Source: Tethya wilhelma (taxonomy: Eukaryota; Porifera; Demospongiae; Tethyida; Tethyidae). From it: 64,000 bases of DNA. How positions within the stretch are numbered: the first letter of the stretch is position 1; every line of letters starts with the position of its first letter. The position numbers and the translations under genes were made by a program. The DNA is taken from assembly GCA_964030475.1 (NCBI GenBank), contig CAXIPT010000045.1, positions 62,001-126,000 on the forward strand. Direction: 5' to 3'. Positions 1 through 11,954 of this stretch are shown here, piece after piece. Below the pieces are notes generated by a model. That model was not told the DNA's origin, searched no databases, and saw only the letters and a program-made list of their open reading frames with translations.

Positions 1-925
1 TGTTTATCACAAACAATGTTTTTCATCTCAAGAGAATGTTCCAAGTGTTGAAAAAAGCAACTATTCACAAAAGTGTTTCTTTAGTGCGAAGAAATCTTTT
101 AAAGGCAAAATAAACGTTTTTTGTTAAAAGTGTACTTTTTGTCACAGAAAATTTTCTAAGTCGATAGTCAGTCAAAACTTTATCTGTACTGTGAAAAAAC
201 TTTGTTTATCACAAACAATCTTTTTCACTTCAAGATAATGTTCCAAGTGTTGAAAAAAGTAACTATTCACAAAAGTGTTTCTTTTGTTCAAAAATTTTTT
301 TTCAAGGCAAAATAAACCTTTTTTGCCAAAAGTGTATTTTTTGTCACAGAAAATTTTCTAAGTCGTTTGTCAGTCAAAAAGACTAAGTTCTTCATCTGTA
401 CTGTGAAAAAACTTTGTTATTGAATTTAACCTCAAGATAATGTTTCAAGTGTTGAAAAATAAAAAAATATTTACAAATATGTTTCTTTTGTGCTAAAAAT
501 CTTTTCAAGGCAAAATAAACATTTTTTGTCAAAAGTGCATTTTTTAGTCACAGAAAATTTTCTAAGTCGATAGTCAAAAAGACCAAGTTCTTTATCTGTA
601 CAGTGAAAAAACTTTGTTTATCACAAACAATGTTTTTCACTTCGAGATAATGTTCCAAGTGTTGAAGAAATAACTATTCACAAAAGTTTGTTTTGTGGTA
701 AAAAATCTTTTTAAACCAAAAAAACGTTTTTTGTTTCAAGTGTATTTTTAGTAACAGAAAATTTTATAAGTCTGTAGTCACTCAAAAAGACCAAGTTCTC
801 TTTCTGTACCGTGGAAAACTTTGTTTTTTAATGCTTGATGTTTATTACATTGAGAGAATGTTCAGAAAAAAGTAAATTTTTAAAAAAATTTTTTTAGGGC
901 TAGAAAATGTTTTCAAGGTAAAATA
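1..925 (+). repeat. Diverged tandem repeat, ~205-215 bp unit, forward sense
   Basis: At least four diverged units follow each other. Each has the same order of landmarks: TTTATCACAAACAATG, then TCAAGATAATGTTCCAAG, then ATTCACAAAAGTGTTTC, then AAGGCAAAATAAACG, then TAAGTCGATAGTCAGTC, then TTCTTTATCTGTACTGTG. Neighbouring TTTATCACAAACAATG landmarks are about 205-215 bp apart. ORFs in it are low-complexity by-products. It abuts the 3' end of the minus-strand S element at 926, so relative to that gene it is in reverse sense. Confidence 0.9.
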
Positions 926-3075
926 TGTGACCCAATTTTGGAAAACACACCAGATATATTCGCCGGTAAAAATCACGATTATTGTTTCTTTTGCAACTAC
1001 CTCATAATAGATGCGGAAAACAAAATTTGATTCGGCTAAGTTAGATATAGCCTTTAAAAACGGATCACTCAATACAGTTACTATGCAAAAAATGTCAATA
1101 AATATGTTGTTATGGTGTACTACAATCACTCTATATACTCTCTGTGTCATAGTTATTCATGTTGCACATTGTAGTGAAACGAGTTTGTAGTAGAATATTT
1201 GCATACTGATGAAGCGCCCCTTAAAATTTTTTTCCTAGACCTGCAAAGAAAGAAGAAAGCCAAAAGCTAACTCAAGAAGAAGACAACAAGCCTATAAAGA
1301 AGCCTCGCAGAAAATTTCCTCCAAGTACTGCAAAAGAAGAACAAAAGCCAAGAGATAACTCAAGAAGAAGACAAAAAGCAAATTAGTACTTATAAACTTG
1401 AGTGTAAGGTTAGCTGGTGGGTATTAAATAGAATGATCACACATAGAAATGACCAAAGTGCATGAAAAGTTCAAAACAATCATGTATTTGGTTTCATTTA
1501 CCCATCATAGGAAATATTAGTAAACAAACATGTGTGACAATAGGCCAGATGCATGTAAGCACAAAAATTTTGATTAAATTCAATGATTGTGTGTGTGTGA
1601 GAGAGAGTGTACATGTGTGTGTGATGTATATTTTAAAAAAAATGATTAACATACCCTGCAGTACATTCACAAGTAGCTGAGCAAATGGTTGCTAGTTCTC
1701 CTTCTCTCCCAAAAGCATGTACACAGTGTACAAACCCTGCTTCATAGGAGGCTTCATCTGACAACATATCAACTGATACATTCACATCCATTTGTTGTAA
1801 TCTCCCAGAAGCCCAATGAGTGTATCCTCGCGCAAGTGCCCTAAAAGCACCCTGGTCATCATAATGGCCCAAATGTCCAGCAAGGTAAGTATATACCAAA
1901 ATTATAGTAGGAATATAAAATGAAGGGGAAGAAAGCAGCAAGTAAACAAATATTAGCATAACTGAAGTGAGATATTTTAATGTTTACCTGAGGTCACAAG
2001 AGGAATATGAATACCAACGTCTTTACATGTGGCTTCAGAGACCAGTTTCCATTCTGTACAAAGAAGGAGATGGTGGCCCTCGTCGAGCAACTTGTTGTCC
2101 AACTTCAGAAAGAGAGATCTATTTCTTGTATACATATGATCCATCCACATCAACCACAGGGATGACATCTTGGTTGACTTGCTGTATTCTATAAACAGGC
2201 AGGGTACAGAGAAGTATACATCTACAGCTCGTACTTGTAGTGCATGTAACTAGACACACTCTACAATAAATATTGCATGCGTACCTGTCTATTACTTGCT
2301 GCTTTCTCCAAGACCTTGGAACATTGATGCTTCTACACAACAGCCACCAACGTAGCTGAGACACAGTGTGCTTATCGAAAGGCTCGGAATGGTCAGCTTC
2401 ATGTGGAGTTAGTGTTCTCTGCACTTCTTTTGCTGCCATTCCATAGATTATCAAACTTCAGTCACTTTAACTCAAGAACGCTATGTTGGATTTGAACACT
2501 TCAACTTCCAACGTGTTGATCTATGCCTCTAGTTTTACGTTAGGGTCGTTTAACTGATTACCTGTGGTTGACGCTAAATTGCATCATCCGCGTGGGTGTT
2601 TCAGACGCAAAATCACGTTAAGGCAACACTAGCGACTATTTTGCAAGCTAAAATAATGGCCCTGATCTTTAAACTTTATATACTAATAGGTAAGGGACTA
2701 CTACTACTCTACTAAAATATCAAGTCAGACTTAGAACTGCTAGTAAGACGTGGCGCTACTCGTCGTTGGGAGACTAACGGTTTGTGATCACAATGGTCAT
2801 CTTCAGATCAACGTTTTTTTCTACAACCCTTCAGAAGATAAGCTTGAAACTTGCTACCTAGGTGCAGGGATAGTTAGGCGATATAGCCATAGGATCGCTT
2901 TTGTAAGTGTTGCTGACTAGCTGGAAAAAAGCTTTATATGCGCGACTATATTCTAGCGTATTTGATCCTCTCATGTGTTAAGCTTTTTTTGCCAGCAAAA
3001 GCTTCACTACGATACAAGACCTGGATCATAGTAAGCTTGATTGTTGCTTAGATTCATCATATAAAAAGCTTTTCC
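926..3075 (-). pseudogene. S element copy 1: broken SAP/SWIM-like gene
   Basis: Read on the minus strand, the copy starts near 3075 with a non-coding leader. A first exon (ATG near 2439 to a GT donor after 2285) encodes a SAP-like helix pair (QLRWWLLCR...SWRKQQVIDR). A second exon (about 2188-1988) is broken by a stop. A later exon around 1960-1640 carries a CxC-type motif (CSATCECTAG) resembling the first half of a SWIM finger. SAP plus SWIM is the N-terminal arrangement of YqaJ-type nuclease proteins common in invertebrate elements, but no YqaJ domain is visible here. The 3' end lies at TGTGACCCAATTTTGG (926). Role is inferred; this copy cannot make a full protein. Confidence 0.6.
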
Positions 3076-3470
3076 TAATCTTTTGTGAATAGTTAATTTT
3101 TTAACACTTGGAAAATTATCTTGAGGTGAAAAACATTGCTTGTGATAAACAAGGTTTATTCACAGTACAGATAAAGAAATTAGTCTTTTTGACTGACTAT
3201 CGATTTAGAAAATTTTCTGTGACCAAAAAATACACTTTTGATAAAAAACATTTATTTTGCCTTAAAAAGATTTTTTAGCACAAAAGAAAAACTTTTGTGT
3301 ATAGTTGCTTTTTTCAACACTTGGAACATTATCTTGAAGTAAAAAACATTTTTTGTGATAAATAAAGTTTTCTCACAGTACAGATAAAGAACTTAGTCTA
3401 TTTGACTAACTATCAACTTAGAAAATTTTCTGTGACTAAAAAACACACTTTTGCTAAAAAACGTTTATGT
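3076..3470 (-). repeat. Tandem repeat array, reverse sense
   Basis: Two units of the ~205-215 bp repeat read in reverse complement (for example AACACTTGGAACATTATC and AGATAAAGAACTTAGTC). The sense flips at about 3470 to the forward array. The array lies directly upstream of the S1 gene in gene orientation. Confidence 0.85.
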
Positions 3471-5934
3471 GTTTCTTTTGTGTTAAAAAATCTTTTCAAA
3501 GCAAAATAAACGTTTTTTGTCAAAAGTTTATTTTTTTTCACAGAATCTTTTTTAAGTCGATAGTCAGTCAAAAAGACTTATGTTCTTTATCTGTACAGTG
3601 AGGAAACTTTGTTTATCACAAATGCTTTTCACCTCAAGATAGATTTCCAAGTGTTCAAAAAGTAAGTACACACAAATTTGTTATATTTGTGCTAAAAATC
3701 TTTTAAAGGCAAAATAAACGTTTTTTGTCAAAAGTGTGTTTTTTAGTCTTACAAAATTTTCTAAGTAGATAGTCAGTCAAAGAGACTAAGTTCTTTATAC
3801 AATGAGAAAACTGTTTATCGAAAATAATGTTTTTCACCTCAAGATAATGTTCCAAGTAATGAAAAAAGTAACTATTCACAAAAGTGTTTCCTTTGTGCTT
3901 AAAAATGTTTTCAATGCAAAATAACCTTTTTTTTTCAAAAGTGTATTTTTAGTCACATAAAATTATCTAAGTCGATACAGTAGAACCTCGATTATCTGAA
4001 AACTTTGAGGCACAGCCTAACTTCAAGCCTTCGGAAAACCGAATTTGTTCAGATAACTGAAGCGATAAAATTACGCTTGTTTTTACCGCTCTAACAGTAG
4101 CCACGATAGTTTTACTAGCTCTTTAACATCTCAGAAAATAGTAGATTGTATTTTTTCTTCGATCAAACTTGAATAATAGCAATCGCGTGCACGATTACGT
4201 AAACCTTAAGCTCAAAAAGGGGGCGGAGTCCGTTCAGATATGTTCTAATTAACCGAAATTTGGTCTTCCAGCTCTGTTCGGATAATCGAGAGTTTGGATA
4301 AGCGAGATTCAGATAATTGAGGTTCTACTGTAGTCAAAAAGACTAAGTTCTTCATCTGTACTGTGGAAAACCTTTGTTAATCACAAATAATGTATTTCAC
4401 TTCAAGATAATGTTCCAAGTGTTGAAAAAAGTAACTAGTCACAAAAGTGTTTCTTTTGTGCTAAAAAATCTTTTCAAAGCAAAATAAACTTTTTTGCCAA
4501 AAAAGTATTTTTTGGCACAGAAATTTTCTAAGTCGATAGTCAGTCAAAAAGACTAAGTTCTTTATCTCTACTGTGAGAAAACTTTGTTTATCTAAAACAA
4601 TGTTTTTCACCTAAAGATAATATTCCAAGTGTTGAAAAAGTAACTAGTCAAAAAACTCTTTTGTGCTAAAAAATCTTTTCAAAGCAAAATAAACCTTTTT
4701 TTTCCAAAAGTATATTTTTTGTAACAGAAAATTTTCTAAGTCGATAGTCAGTCAAAAAGACTAAGTTCTTTATCTGTACTGTGAGAAAACTTTGTTTATC
4801 ACAAACAATGTTTTTCATTTCGAGATAATGTTCTAAGTGTTGAAAAAAGTAACTCTTCACAAAAATGTTTCTTTTGTGCAAAAAAATCTTTTGAAGGCAA
4901 AAGAAACTTTTTTTATTAAAATTGTATTTTTTAGTCACATAAAATTTTCTGTTGATAGTCAAAAACATTAAGTTCTTTACCTGTACTGTGAGAAAAATTT
5001 GTTTATCACAATATTTTTTACCTCAAGATAATGTTCCAAGTGTTGAAAAAAGCAATTATTCCCAAAAATGTTTCTTTAGTGCGAAAAAATCTTTTCAAGG
5101 AAAAATGTACTTTTTTTGTTAAAAGTGTATTTAATGTCACACAAAATTTTCTAAGTCGATAGTCAGTCAAAAAGATAAAGTTCTTTATCTGTACTGTGAG
5201 AAAACTTTGTTTATCACAAACAATGTTTTTCACCTCAAAACAATGTTCCAAGTGTTGAAAAAAGGAACTATTCACAAAAGTATCTTTTCTAGGCAAAATA
5301 TACGTTTTTTATTAAAATTGTATTTTTTTGTCACAGAAAATTTTCAAAGTCGATAGTCAGTCAAAAAGACGAAGTTCATTATCTGTACTGTTAGAAAACT
5401 TTGTTTATCACAAGCAATGTTTTTCACCTAAGAGTAAGGTTCTAAGTGTTGAAAAAAGTAATTATTCGCAAAAGTGTTTCTTTTGTGCTAAAAAATGTTT
5501 TAAAGGCAAAATAAACGTTTTTTGTTAAAAGCTTATAATTTGTCATAGAAAATTTCTAAGTCGATAGTCAGTCAAACAGACTCTGTACTGTGAGAAAAGA
5601 TTGTTTATCACAAACAATGTTTATAACCTCAATATAATGTTCCAAGTGTTGAAAAAAGTAACTATTCACAAAAGTGTTTCTTTTGTCCGAAAACAAAAAT
5701 AAACGTTTTTTGTCAAAAGCATATTTTAAAGTCACAGAAAATTTTCTAAGTCGATAGTATTTCAAAAACAGTAAGCTTTTTATCTGTACTGTGAGAAAAC
5801 TTTGTTTATCACAAACAATGTTTTTCACCTCAAGAGAATGTTCCAAGTGTTAAAAAAGCAACTATTCACAAAAGTGTTCTTTTAGTGCGAAAAAATCTTT
5901 TAAAGGCAAAATAAATGTTTTTTGTTAAAAGTGT
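3471..5934 (+). repeat. Tandem repeat array, forward sense
   Basis: About ten diverged units of the same repeat, interrupted by a TA-flanked MITE at 3978-4330 and ended at 5934 by an LTR inserted after AAAAGTGT. It matches the array at 32246-34840 unit for unit by eye, including the sense switch at its left end. Confidence 0.88.
3978..4330. mobile_element. Tigger/pogo-like MITE, TA target
   Basis: A 353 bp element with inverted ends: it starts CAGTAGAACCTCGATTATC and ends with the complement ...GGTTCTACTG. It is flanked by TA on both sides (3976-3977 and 4331-4332). The satellite around it reads GTCGATAGTC without the insert. The end sequence and TA target are typical of the pogo/Tigger branch of Tc1/mariner. 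No transposase is present. Confidence 0.82.
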
Positions 5935-6102
5935 TGTAGTGTTTACTTCAAGTTAGAAATAGTAAATTGTATCTCTCTTGCAACCAGTACAACACAAAGA
6001 TAAGAACTGCAGTGTTCACTACTTACAAAGCTATATATAATACACAGGACATTACATCATTACAATTAACCAATACATAATTACTAGTTCATTCACACCA
6101 CA
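5935..6102 (-). mobile_element. Gypsy LTR (left outer end)
   Basis: A 168 bp long terminal repeat running TGTAGTGTTTACTTC to TTCACACCACA (TG...CA ends), nearly identical to those at 11787-11954 and 18555-18722. The left flank is AGTGT. The element it belongs to is on the minus strand, so this is its 3' LTR. Confidence 0.88.
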
Positions 6103-6121
6103 TCTTCCCTTCGAGGAAAGT

Positions 6122-6635
6122 CTACATAAGTCTTTCGGGAGGTCTGACAATAGTACCTGTTTGACACCTGGTGAGAATTCTGGTCTCGTCATGCTCGATA
6201 GATTGTGGGGAAATCTGATCCCTCTCTTCTGGTATCACTGTCAAATGCTGACGATTACGTCTCAGTGTACCTGATGGTGTATCCACATGATAAGACCTGG
6301 GTGTGTCATCTTTAGCAATAACTGTTCCATCTGCATGTTCTTTTCCCACCCACACTTTGGTCTGATCTGGGATATCACACACATCTTGAACTCGGTGGCG
6401 ACGATCATAGTCAGTTTTCAGCTTGTCCTTAAATTTTGCATTTTGCACCCTGAACTCTTTCAGGTAACTCCAGTCTGGAGTCAAACACTTCTTCCATTGA
6501 GGCACACGTGTTCGCAATTGCCTTCCCATCGTCAACTCTGCAGGACTGAGATTGCACCACAGAAGAGGGGTAGCACGGTAGCTCAACAGAGCCATTTGCA
6601 CATCGTCTGACTGACTGATTAGCTGTTTTACGGTC
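6122..6635 (-). pseudogene. Ty3/gypsy pol, integrase C-terminal fragment
   Basis: The minus-strand reading matches the C-terminal third of the integrase at 7969-8811: QLISQSDDVQMALLSYRATP through the terminal PPERLM stop, about 170 residues. The fragment is cut by the n at 6636, where unrelated Penelope sequence begins. It joins the LTR at 5935-6102, so it is the 3' end of a gypsy copy. The integrase core and reverse transcriptase are absent on this side. Confidence 0.85.
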
Positions 6636-6636
6636 N
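6636..6636. other. Single-n join
   Basis: One undetermined base marks an abrupt switch from minus-strand gypsy integrase to plus-strand Penelope sequence. Other n positions are 22357, 26155, 40309 and 57295. Order and distance across each are uncertain. Confidence 0.8.
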
Positions 6637-7557
6637 ACCTTAGAACAAACTCGAACAAAGACAATTTCAAGGAAATGCAGGATAAACTAATATCCAAAGA
6701 GGCTACCCACCAACTGAAACTAAAGAAACCATCTACAAAACTAAACACAACAGACATCTCACCCTAAAAAGGAAAAACGAACCCAAACGACTAAACCAAA
6801 CATTCCTGGTTACAACTTATAATGATGACACTAAAAGAATAAAAAACATAATCAGAAAACACTGGAAATCAATCAAATCAGACCCAACTCTCACACAAAT
6901 ATTTCCCAACCCACCCTTAATAGTAACCAGAGGAAACAAAGCACTAAGGAACCTACTAGTAAGAGCTAAACTAGCCCCACTGTCAGAAAATAGCGAAACA
7001 ACACCAGAACAGACAGACAACAACCCAAAACCAATTACCATCGATGACAACTACCCCCTGAACCTTTTTCAAGAAAAACTAAAACATTTCAGAAACCCGA
7101 TTAGTAAATGCAAGAAAAACTGCTTTACCTGCAAAACCTAACAACCAAAACATTTGTAACAAGCACTTATAATAAAACCAAACACCCGATAAACCTGCCT
7201 GTCCCATACACAAAATATAACTGTGACACAAAAAACGTTCTTTACCTAGCCACCTGCACACACAGAGACTGTAAAGCTCAATATGTTGGAATGTCAACCA
7301 GACCAATCAAATACAGAATATTTGAACACCTACAATCAAATAGTTCTGGCATTGGCAAACACATACAGAATAGCAACCACAAACGAGAAAATATCCAGTT
7401 TCAAATCCTCGAAACCGCACCCCCATACTTAAGAAAGGACAACTTAAACACACAGTTGAAACAAAGAGAATATTACTGGATATGCAAACTAGCAACCTTA
7501 ACCAAACTGTCAAATAAAGGCCTAAATATAAAAATCTATGACAATGACAACTAAAAT
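6637..7557 (+). pseudogene. Penelope-like element: linker and GIY-YIG endonuclease, frameshifted
   Basis: The fragment covers the end of the reverse-transcriptase thumb and linker and the C-terminal endonuclease of a Penelope-like retroelement. Visible in order: LRTNSNKDNF, then RGYPP, then HWKSIKSDPTL...FPNPPLI, then a Cys pair (CKKNCFTC), then a GIY-YIG domain at 7108-7554 (LYLATC...AQYVGMSTRP with the following RIFEH). The linker changes frame near 6695, and one more shift near 7135 separates the linker from the GIY-YIG reading frame. The catalytic RT part is missing, beyond the n at 6636. It is a dead 3' fragment. Penelope elements use the GIY-YIG domain for target cleavage (known for the family). 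Confidence 0.82.
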
Positions 7558-7639
7558 AAAATAAAAACTCACCCAAGAAGTAGAAGCTACAAAGCACAGG
7601 CGCATGTAGTTCCCACCCATCCTGAATGTATCACTTTAA

Positions 7640-7895
7640 CAAAAAATGTTTAGTTTACATTGAAAACATTTTTTAGCACAAAAGAAACACTTTTGTGAAT
7701 AGTTACTTTTTTCAACACTTCGAACATTATCTTGAAGTGTGAAACATTGTGATACACAAAGTTTTCTCACTGTATAGATAAAGAACTTATTCCTTTTGAC
7801 TGACTATCAACATTGAAGATTTTCTGTGACTAAAAGTTACACTTTTGACTAAAAAGGTTTATTTTGCCTTGAAAAGATTTTTTCGCATAAGAGAA
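7640..7895 (-). repeat. Tandem repeat, reverse sense, one unit plus
   Basis: A little over one unit of the ~205-215 bp repeat in reverse sense between the Penelope fragment and a truncated gypsy LTR. 7558-7639 looks like the Penelope 3' untranslated tail. Confidence 0.8.
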
Positions 7896-7949
7896 ACATT
7901 ACATCATTACAATTAACCAATACATAATTACTAGTTCGTTCACACCACA
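7896..7949 (-). mobile_element. Truncated gypsy LTR
   Basis: Only the last 54 bp of the 168 bp LTR remain (ATTACATCATTACAATTAAC to CACACCACA), directly joined to reverse-sense satellite. This is the 3' LTR side of the gypsy copy ending at 11954. No target duplication can be seen here. Confidence 0.8.
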
Positions 7950-7968
7950 TCTCCCCTTTGAGGAAAGT

Positions 7969-10900
7969 CTACATAAGTCTTTCGGGAGGTCTGACAATAG
8001 TACCTGTTTGAGACCTGGTGAGAATTCTGGTCTCGTCATGCTCGATAGATTGTGGGGAAACCTGATCCCTCTCTTCTGGTATCACTGTCAAATGCTGACG
8101 ATCACGCCTTAGTGTACCTGATGGTGTATCCACATGATAAGACCTGGGTGTGTCATCTTTAGCAATAACTGTTCCATCTGCATGTTCTTTTCCCACCCAC
8201 ACTTTGGTCTGATCTGGGATATCACACACATCTTGAACTCGGTGGCGACGATCGTAGTCAGTTTTCTGCTTGTCCTTAAATTTTGCATTTTGCACCCTGA
8301 ACTCTTTCAGGTAACTCCAGTCTGGAGTCAAACACTTCTTCCATTGAGGCACACGTGTTCGCAATTGCCTTCCCATTGTCAACTTTGCAGGACTGAGATT
8401 GCACCACAGAAGAGGGGTAGCACGGTAGCTCAACAGAGCCATTTGCACATCGTCCGACTGACTGATTAGCTGTTTTACGGTCTTGACCGTCCTCTCAGCC
8501 TGTCCATTGCTTTGGGGATACTTTGGGCTACTAGTCTCATGTTTGAAACTGTAACTCTCTGCAAAATCGGCAAACACTTTCGATGAGTACTGGGGTCCAT
8601 TGTCACTTCGGACGACCTCAGGAATGCCATGTCTGGCAAAAAGTGACCTCAATACAGATATGATAGATTCGGAAGTAGTTGAGGACAGCTTGGCAACTTC
8701 AGGATATCTCGAGAAATAATCAACCACAACTATATAGTGTTGACCATCCAGCTCAAACAAATCAGTGGCGACATGTTGCCACGGGTACTCGGGTAACGGT
8801 GTTACAATCAAAGGCTCCCGTTTGGGTACTTGGTTTTTGACTCATGTTCTGCACGTCAGAATCATCTGCTCGACATCCTTTGATGCATTTGGCCACCAAA
8901 CAGCTGAGCGTACTCTAGCTCGGCATCTTCCGACACCCTGATGCCCTTCATGGACTTTCTCCAACACACTCTCTCTCATGGAGCGAGGAACAACAATTCT
9001 GCAACCATTGAGAAGCAGTCCGTCACACTCTGACAAGGTGCTCCTAGCCTTCCAATATGGAATCAGCTCATGGCTCAGTTTCTTCTTATCTGGCCATCCC
9101 GATCTCGTGTATTCCTTCACTTTGGAACAAATCGGACCCTGGTCTTGCTCTTTCTGCAAAGTTCCAGTGAGTGTGCTGCTAACTGGTAAGTTTTCCAACA
9201 CTCCACTTGCAAAGGATTCTATGTATAACTGCATGGAGTTGAGTGTGCTTTCCATCAGGGCTCTCGAGAGAGTATCAGCTGTATACAATAACTTGCCAGG
9301 CACATGCTCAATTGTATAGTCAAATCGAGCTAGTCGAAGTCGAAATCTCAAAACACGAGGAGGAAGACTGTCCAAGTTCTTGGTGCCCAACAAGGGAACT
9401 AACGGCTTATGATCAGTCTCTATCAAGAACTGGAGCCCAAGGACATACTCTGCGAATCGTTCGCATCCCCACGTTGCAGCCAAGCCCTCCTTTTCTATCT
9501 GGGCATATCGGCGTTCTGTCTCAGACATCACTCTCAAAGCATATGCCACTGGCTTCCATGAACCATTGTTCAACTGAAGTAAGACAGCGCCCAGACCGTA
9601 TGACAAAGCATCGGCTGCTATCTTGGTAGGGTTGTACGGTGTCAACACAGTTGGTTGAGACAACTCCAACTTTACTCTGACAAAGGCTTCTTCTTGGCTC
9701 TCGCTCCAGCACCATGTTCGCTTGGTACTCAACAACTCTCGCAAAGGTTGTGTCAGTTCGGCAAGATTAGGAGAGAACTTTCCCAATTGGTTTGCCATTC
9801 CCAAGAACCTCCTTAATTCTGAGATGTTCTTCGGGCAATCCATCTCTCTAATGGCAGCTGTTTTCTCTTCATCAGCTCTGATGCCATTGCGGTCAACGAC
9901 ATGTCCAAGAAACTTCACACTGTGCTTCCTGAACTCACATTTGTTCGGATTCAGGGTTGCTCCAACCTTTTCCAGTCGTTCCAGAACTACTACTAGTCGA
10001 GCATTGTGTTCAGCTTGGTCTCGTCCATAGACTAACATATCGTCAATCTGACACACGACTCCCCCTAATCCCTCCAGGATCTCACTCATCCGTCTCTGAA
10101 ATACCTCCGGAGCACTTGATATTCCGAAGGGTAGCTTATTAAAGCAAAAACGACCAAAAGGAGTGAGGAAGGTTGTTAGATGTCTCGACTCTGGTGCCAA
10201 CGAAATTTGCCAAAATCCGGAGTTTGCGTCCAATTTGCTGAACACAGTTGCACCGGCTAGCTGTGACAGAGTGCTGTCAACTTTCGGAATTGGATGTACT
10301 TCTCGACACACTGACTGATTGAGGGGTCTGAACTCTACGCATATCCTTACGTCTCCTGACCGTTTTGGGACAACCACCATCCCGGCACACCATGGAGTGG
10401 GGTCTTTCACGGGTGAGATGACTCCAAGGTCTTGCATCCTCTGTAACTCTGCTTTGACCTTATCTCTTAACGGTAAGGGAACAGCTCTAGGGGTGTAGAT
10501 TGAGTGTGGGGTAGCTCCCTCTCTCAACTTTATACTGTACTCTCCCCCCATGTCTCCCAAGCCAGTGAACACCTTGGGGAAACATTTCATGATGTCTTCA
10601 GTTGCTCCCAGCTCATCCACTCGGTAAATCAGCTGCAGTGAGATGATTGCTGGTAGACCCAAGAGGTTTTGTTTCAATCCTCGGACAACGTAGATGGTCT
10701 GTTTGGTCTTTATCCCTCTGTGAAATAGAGTAGTGGTAAATTGGCCCAACACGTTTAGTGTCTGTCTTGAGGGTCCATACAGCACCTTCTTCGGCTGTTC
10801 CAGCTCTACTCCACTAAGCTTCTTGTAGCTCTGCTCTGACATTGCAGTTGCCTCAGCTCCTGTGTCTAGTTTGAATGGTACAGAGGTGGAACCAATGTCA

Positions 10901-11097
10901 ATCCAGGTATTCCACGAAAATTCCTTAGCACCTTTCATCGTTCCTACAAACACAGTGTCAAAACTGAATTCATCAGTGGTGGTCTCAGCAACTGTTTTGG
11001 AGAAACATTGTGCAGCAAAATGACCTTTCCTGTTGCATTTGCGACAGGTTTCACCTTTGGCAGGACATCTGTCACCCTTACTATGCATCGTGTACAT
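7969..11097 (-). pseudogene. Ty3/gypsy copy A: end of gag, protease, RT, RNase H, integrase with one in-frame TGA
   Basis: The minus-strand ORF 11097-8842 holds a gag zinc knuckle (C18-C21-H26-C31), a retropepsin motif DTGA (D78), the reverse transcriptase with CQIDDMLVYG at the active site (an IDD form of the usual YxDD, about residue 350), RNase H (TKIAADALSYGLGAVL) and the integrase zinc domain (HEGHQGVGRCR...ILTCRT). The ORF stops at 8842-8844, then resumes in the same frame from 8811 to 7969 with the integrase core (D17, D70, E106 of that ORF, D-x35-E spacing) and a C-terminal tail ending PPERLM. The break is a single TGA at the position of the last Cys of the HHCC finger. Codon use and domain order fit one gag-pol frame. 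This copy is defective. Confidence 0.92.
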
Positions 11098-11759
11098 AGT
11101 GTCTTTTGGGTAGTAGTCTTAGCATCTATGGTCTTAGATCCTCCTTGTGGTCTGCCTTTGCGTGACTTCCATGTTTTGCCAGTCTACAACTATTGGCAAG
11201 TCTTTGCTGCCGTCAGCTCGCAGCTGCAGACCTTGTGCTGCAATCGCCTCTTTCTGTCGCACCATCTTCTTAGCCTTTTCCAGCGTCAACGATGCGTCCA
11301 TTTGCAAACGTTGTGAGAGCGCAGTGTCTCTGATACCGACGACAATTCTGTCACGCAGAATCTCGTTCTTGCGAGACCGCCATAGTCGCACGTTTCGACG
11401 AGTTGATATAGGGCTGTAATGAACTGTTCAATTGACTCGCTTTCGTTCAGTGACCTGCAATTTAACCTGGCCCTCTCGAATATTACGTTCTTTCGAACCG
11501 CAAAGAATTCGTCTAGCGTGGCTATGACTGGTTCGTACTTCTTTTTGTCATCATCGGTTATATTTGTTGAAGCTAGCACAACTTCTGCTTCTTCCCCTAG
11601 GCAGTACAATAGTGTGCTGACTTGCTTCTTCTCATCTTCCGAGTCCAGCCCAGACGCGACTCTAAAATGTTCAAAGCATCTCATCCATCGCATCCAGCTG
11701 TCTGGTTGCTTGAAGTCAAAGGCTTCGGGCGGCTTTAGTTGAATGCTTGCTGTTGCCAT
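11098..11759 (-). pseudogene. Ty3/gypsy copy A: gag, frameshifted
   Basis: Gag starts at 11759 (MATASIQLKPPEAFDF) close behind the 5' LTR. Compared with the intact gag at 17069-18530, one extra base near 11370 (GTTCTTGCGAG against GTTCTTGAGAC) shifts the frame. Around 11110-11190 the sequence is rearranged, with an in-frame stop near 11134 before the zinc-knuckle segment. Gag would form the virus-like particle of the retrotransposon. This copy cannot. Confidence 0.88.
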
Positions 11760-11786
11760 CTTCCCCGGCCACTCCTGACCACACCA

Positions 11787-11954
11787 TGTAGTGTTTACTT
11801 CAAGTTAGAAATAGTAAATTGTATCTCTCTTGCATCCAGTACAACACAAAGATAAGAACTGCAGTGTTCACTACTTACAAAGTTATATATAGTACACTGG
11901 ACATTACATCATTACAATTAACCAATACATAATTACTAGTTCGTTTACACCACA
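11787..11954 (-). mobile_element. Gypsy LTR (5' LTR of copy A)
   Basis: A full 168 bp LTR, with gag starting 28 bp away on the minus strand. The right flank reads TGTGCTAAAAAATC (forward-sense satellite) and does not match the left flank of any LTR in the window as a 5 bp target duplication. Confidence 0.88.

Noticed and set aside
845..1150. Minus frame reading IYYEVVAKETIIVIFTGEYIW, also at 36638-37078
   Set aside because: It lies in the S 3' tail, runs into satellite and shows no family motif; conservation among copies is explained by recent duplication.
1..5934. Many 60-100 codon frames in the tandem arrays, such as 4666-4968 and 5018-5296
   Set aside because: They follow the repeat period, recur with stops and shifts in each unit, and are low-complexity Phe/Lys/Leu; they are by-products of AT-rich repeats.
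8978..11742. Plus-strand frames opposite the gypsy genes
   Set aside because: They are shadows of the gag-pol reading frames on the other strand.
11747..11786. tRNA primer-binding site next to the gypsy 5' LTR
   Set aside because: The bases after the LTR differ between copy A and copy B and I could not match them to a tRNA 3' end with confidence.
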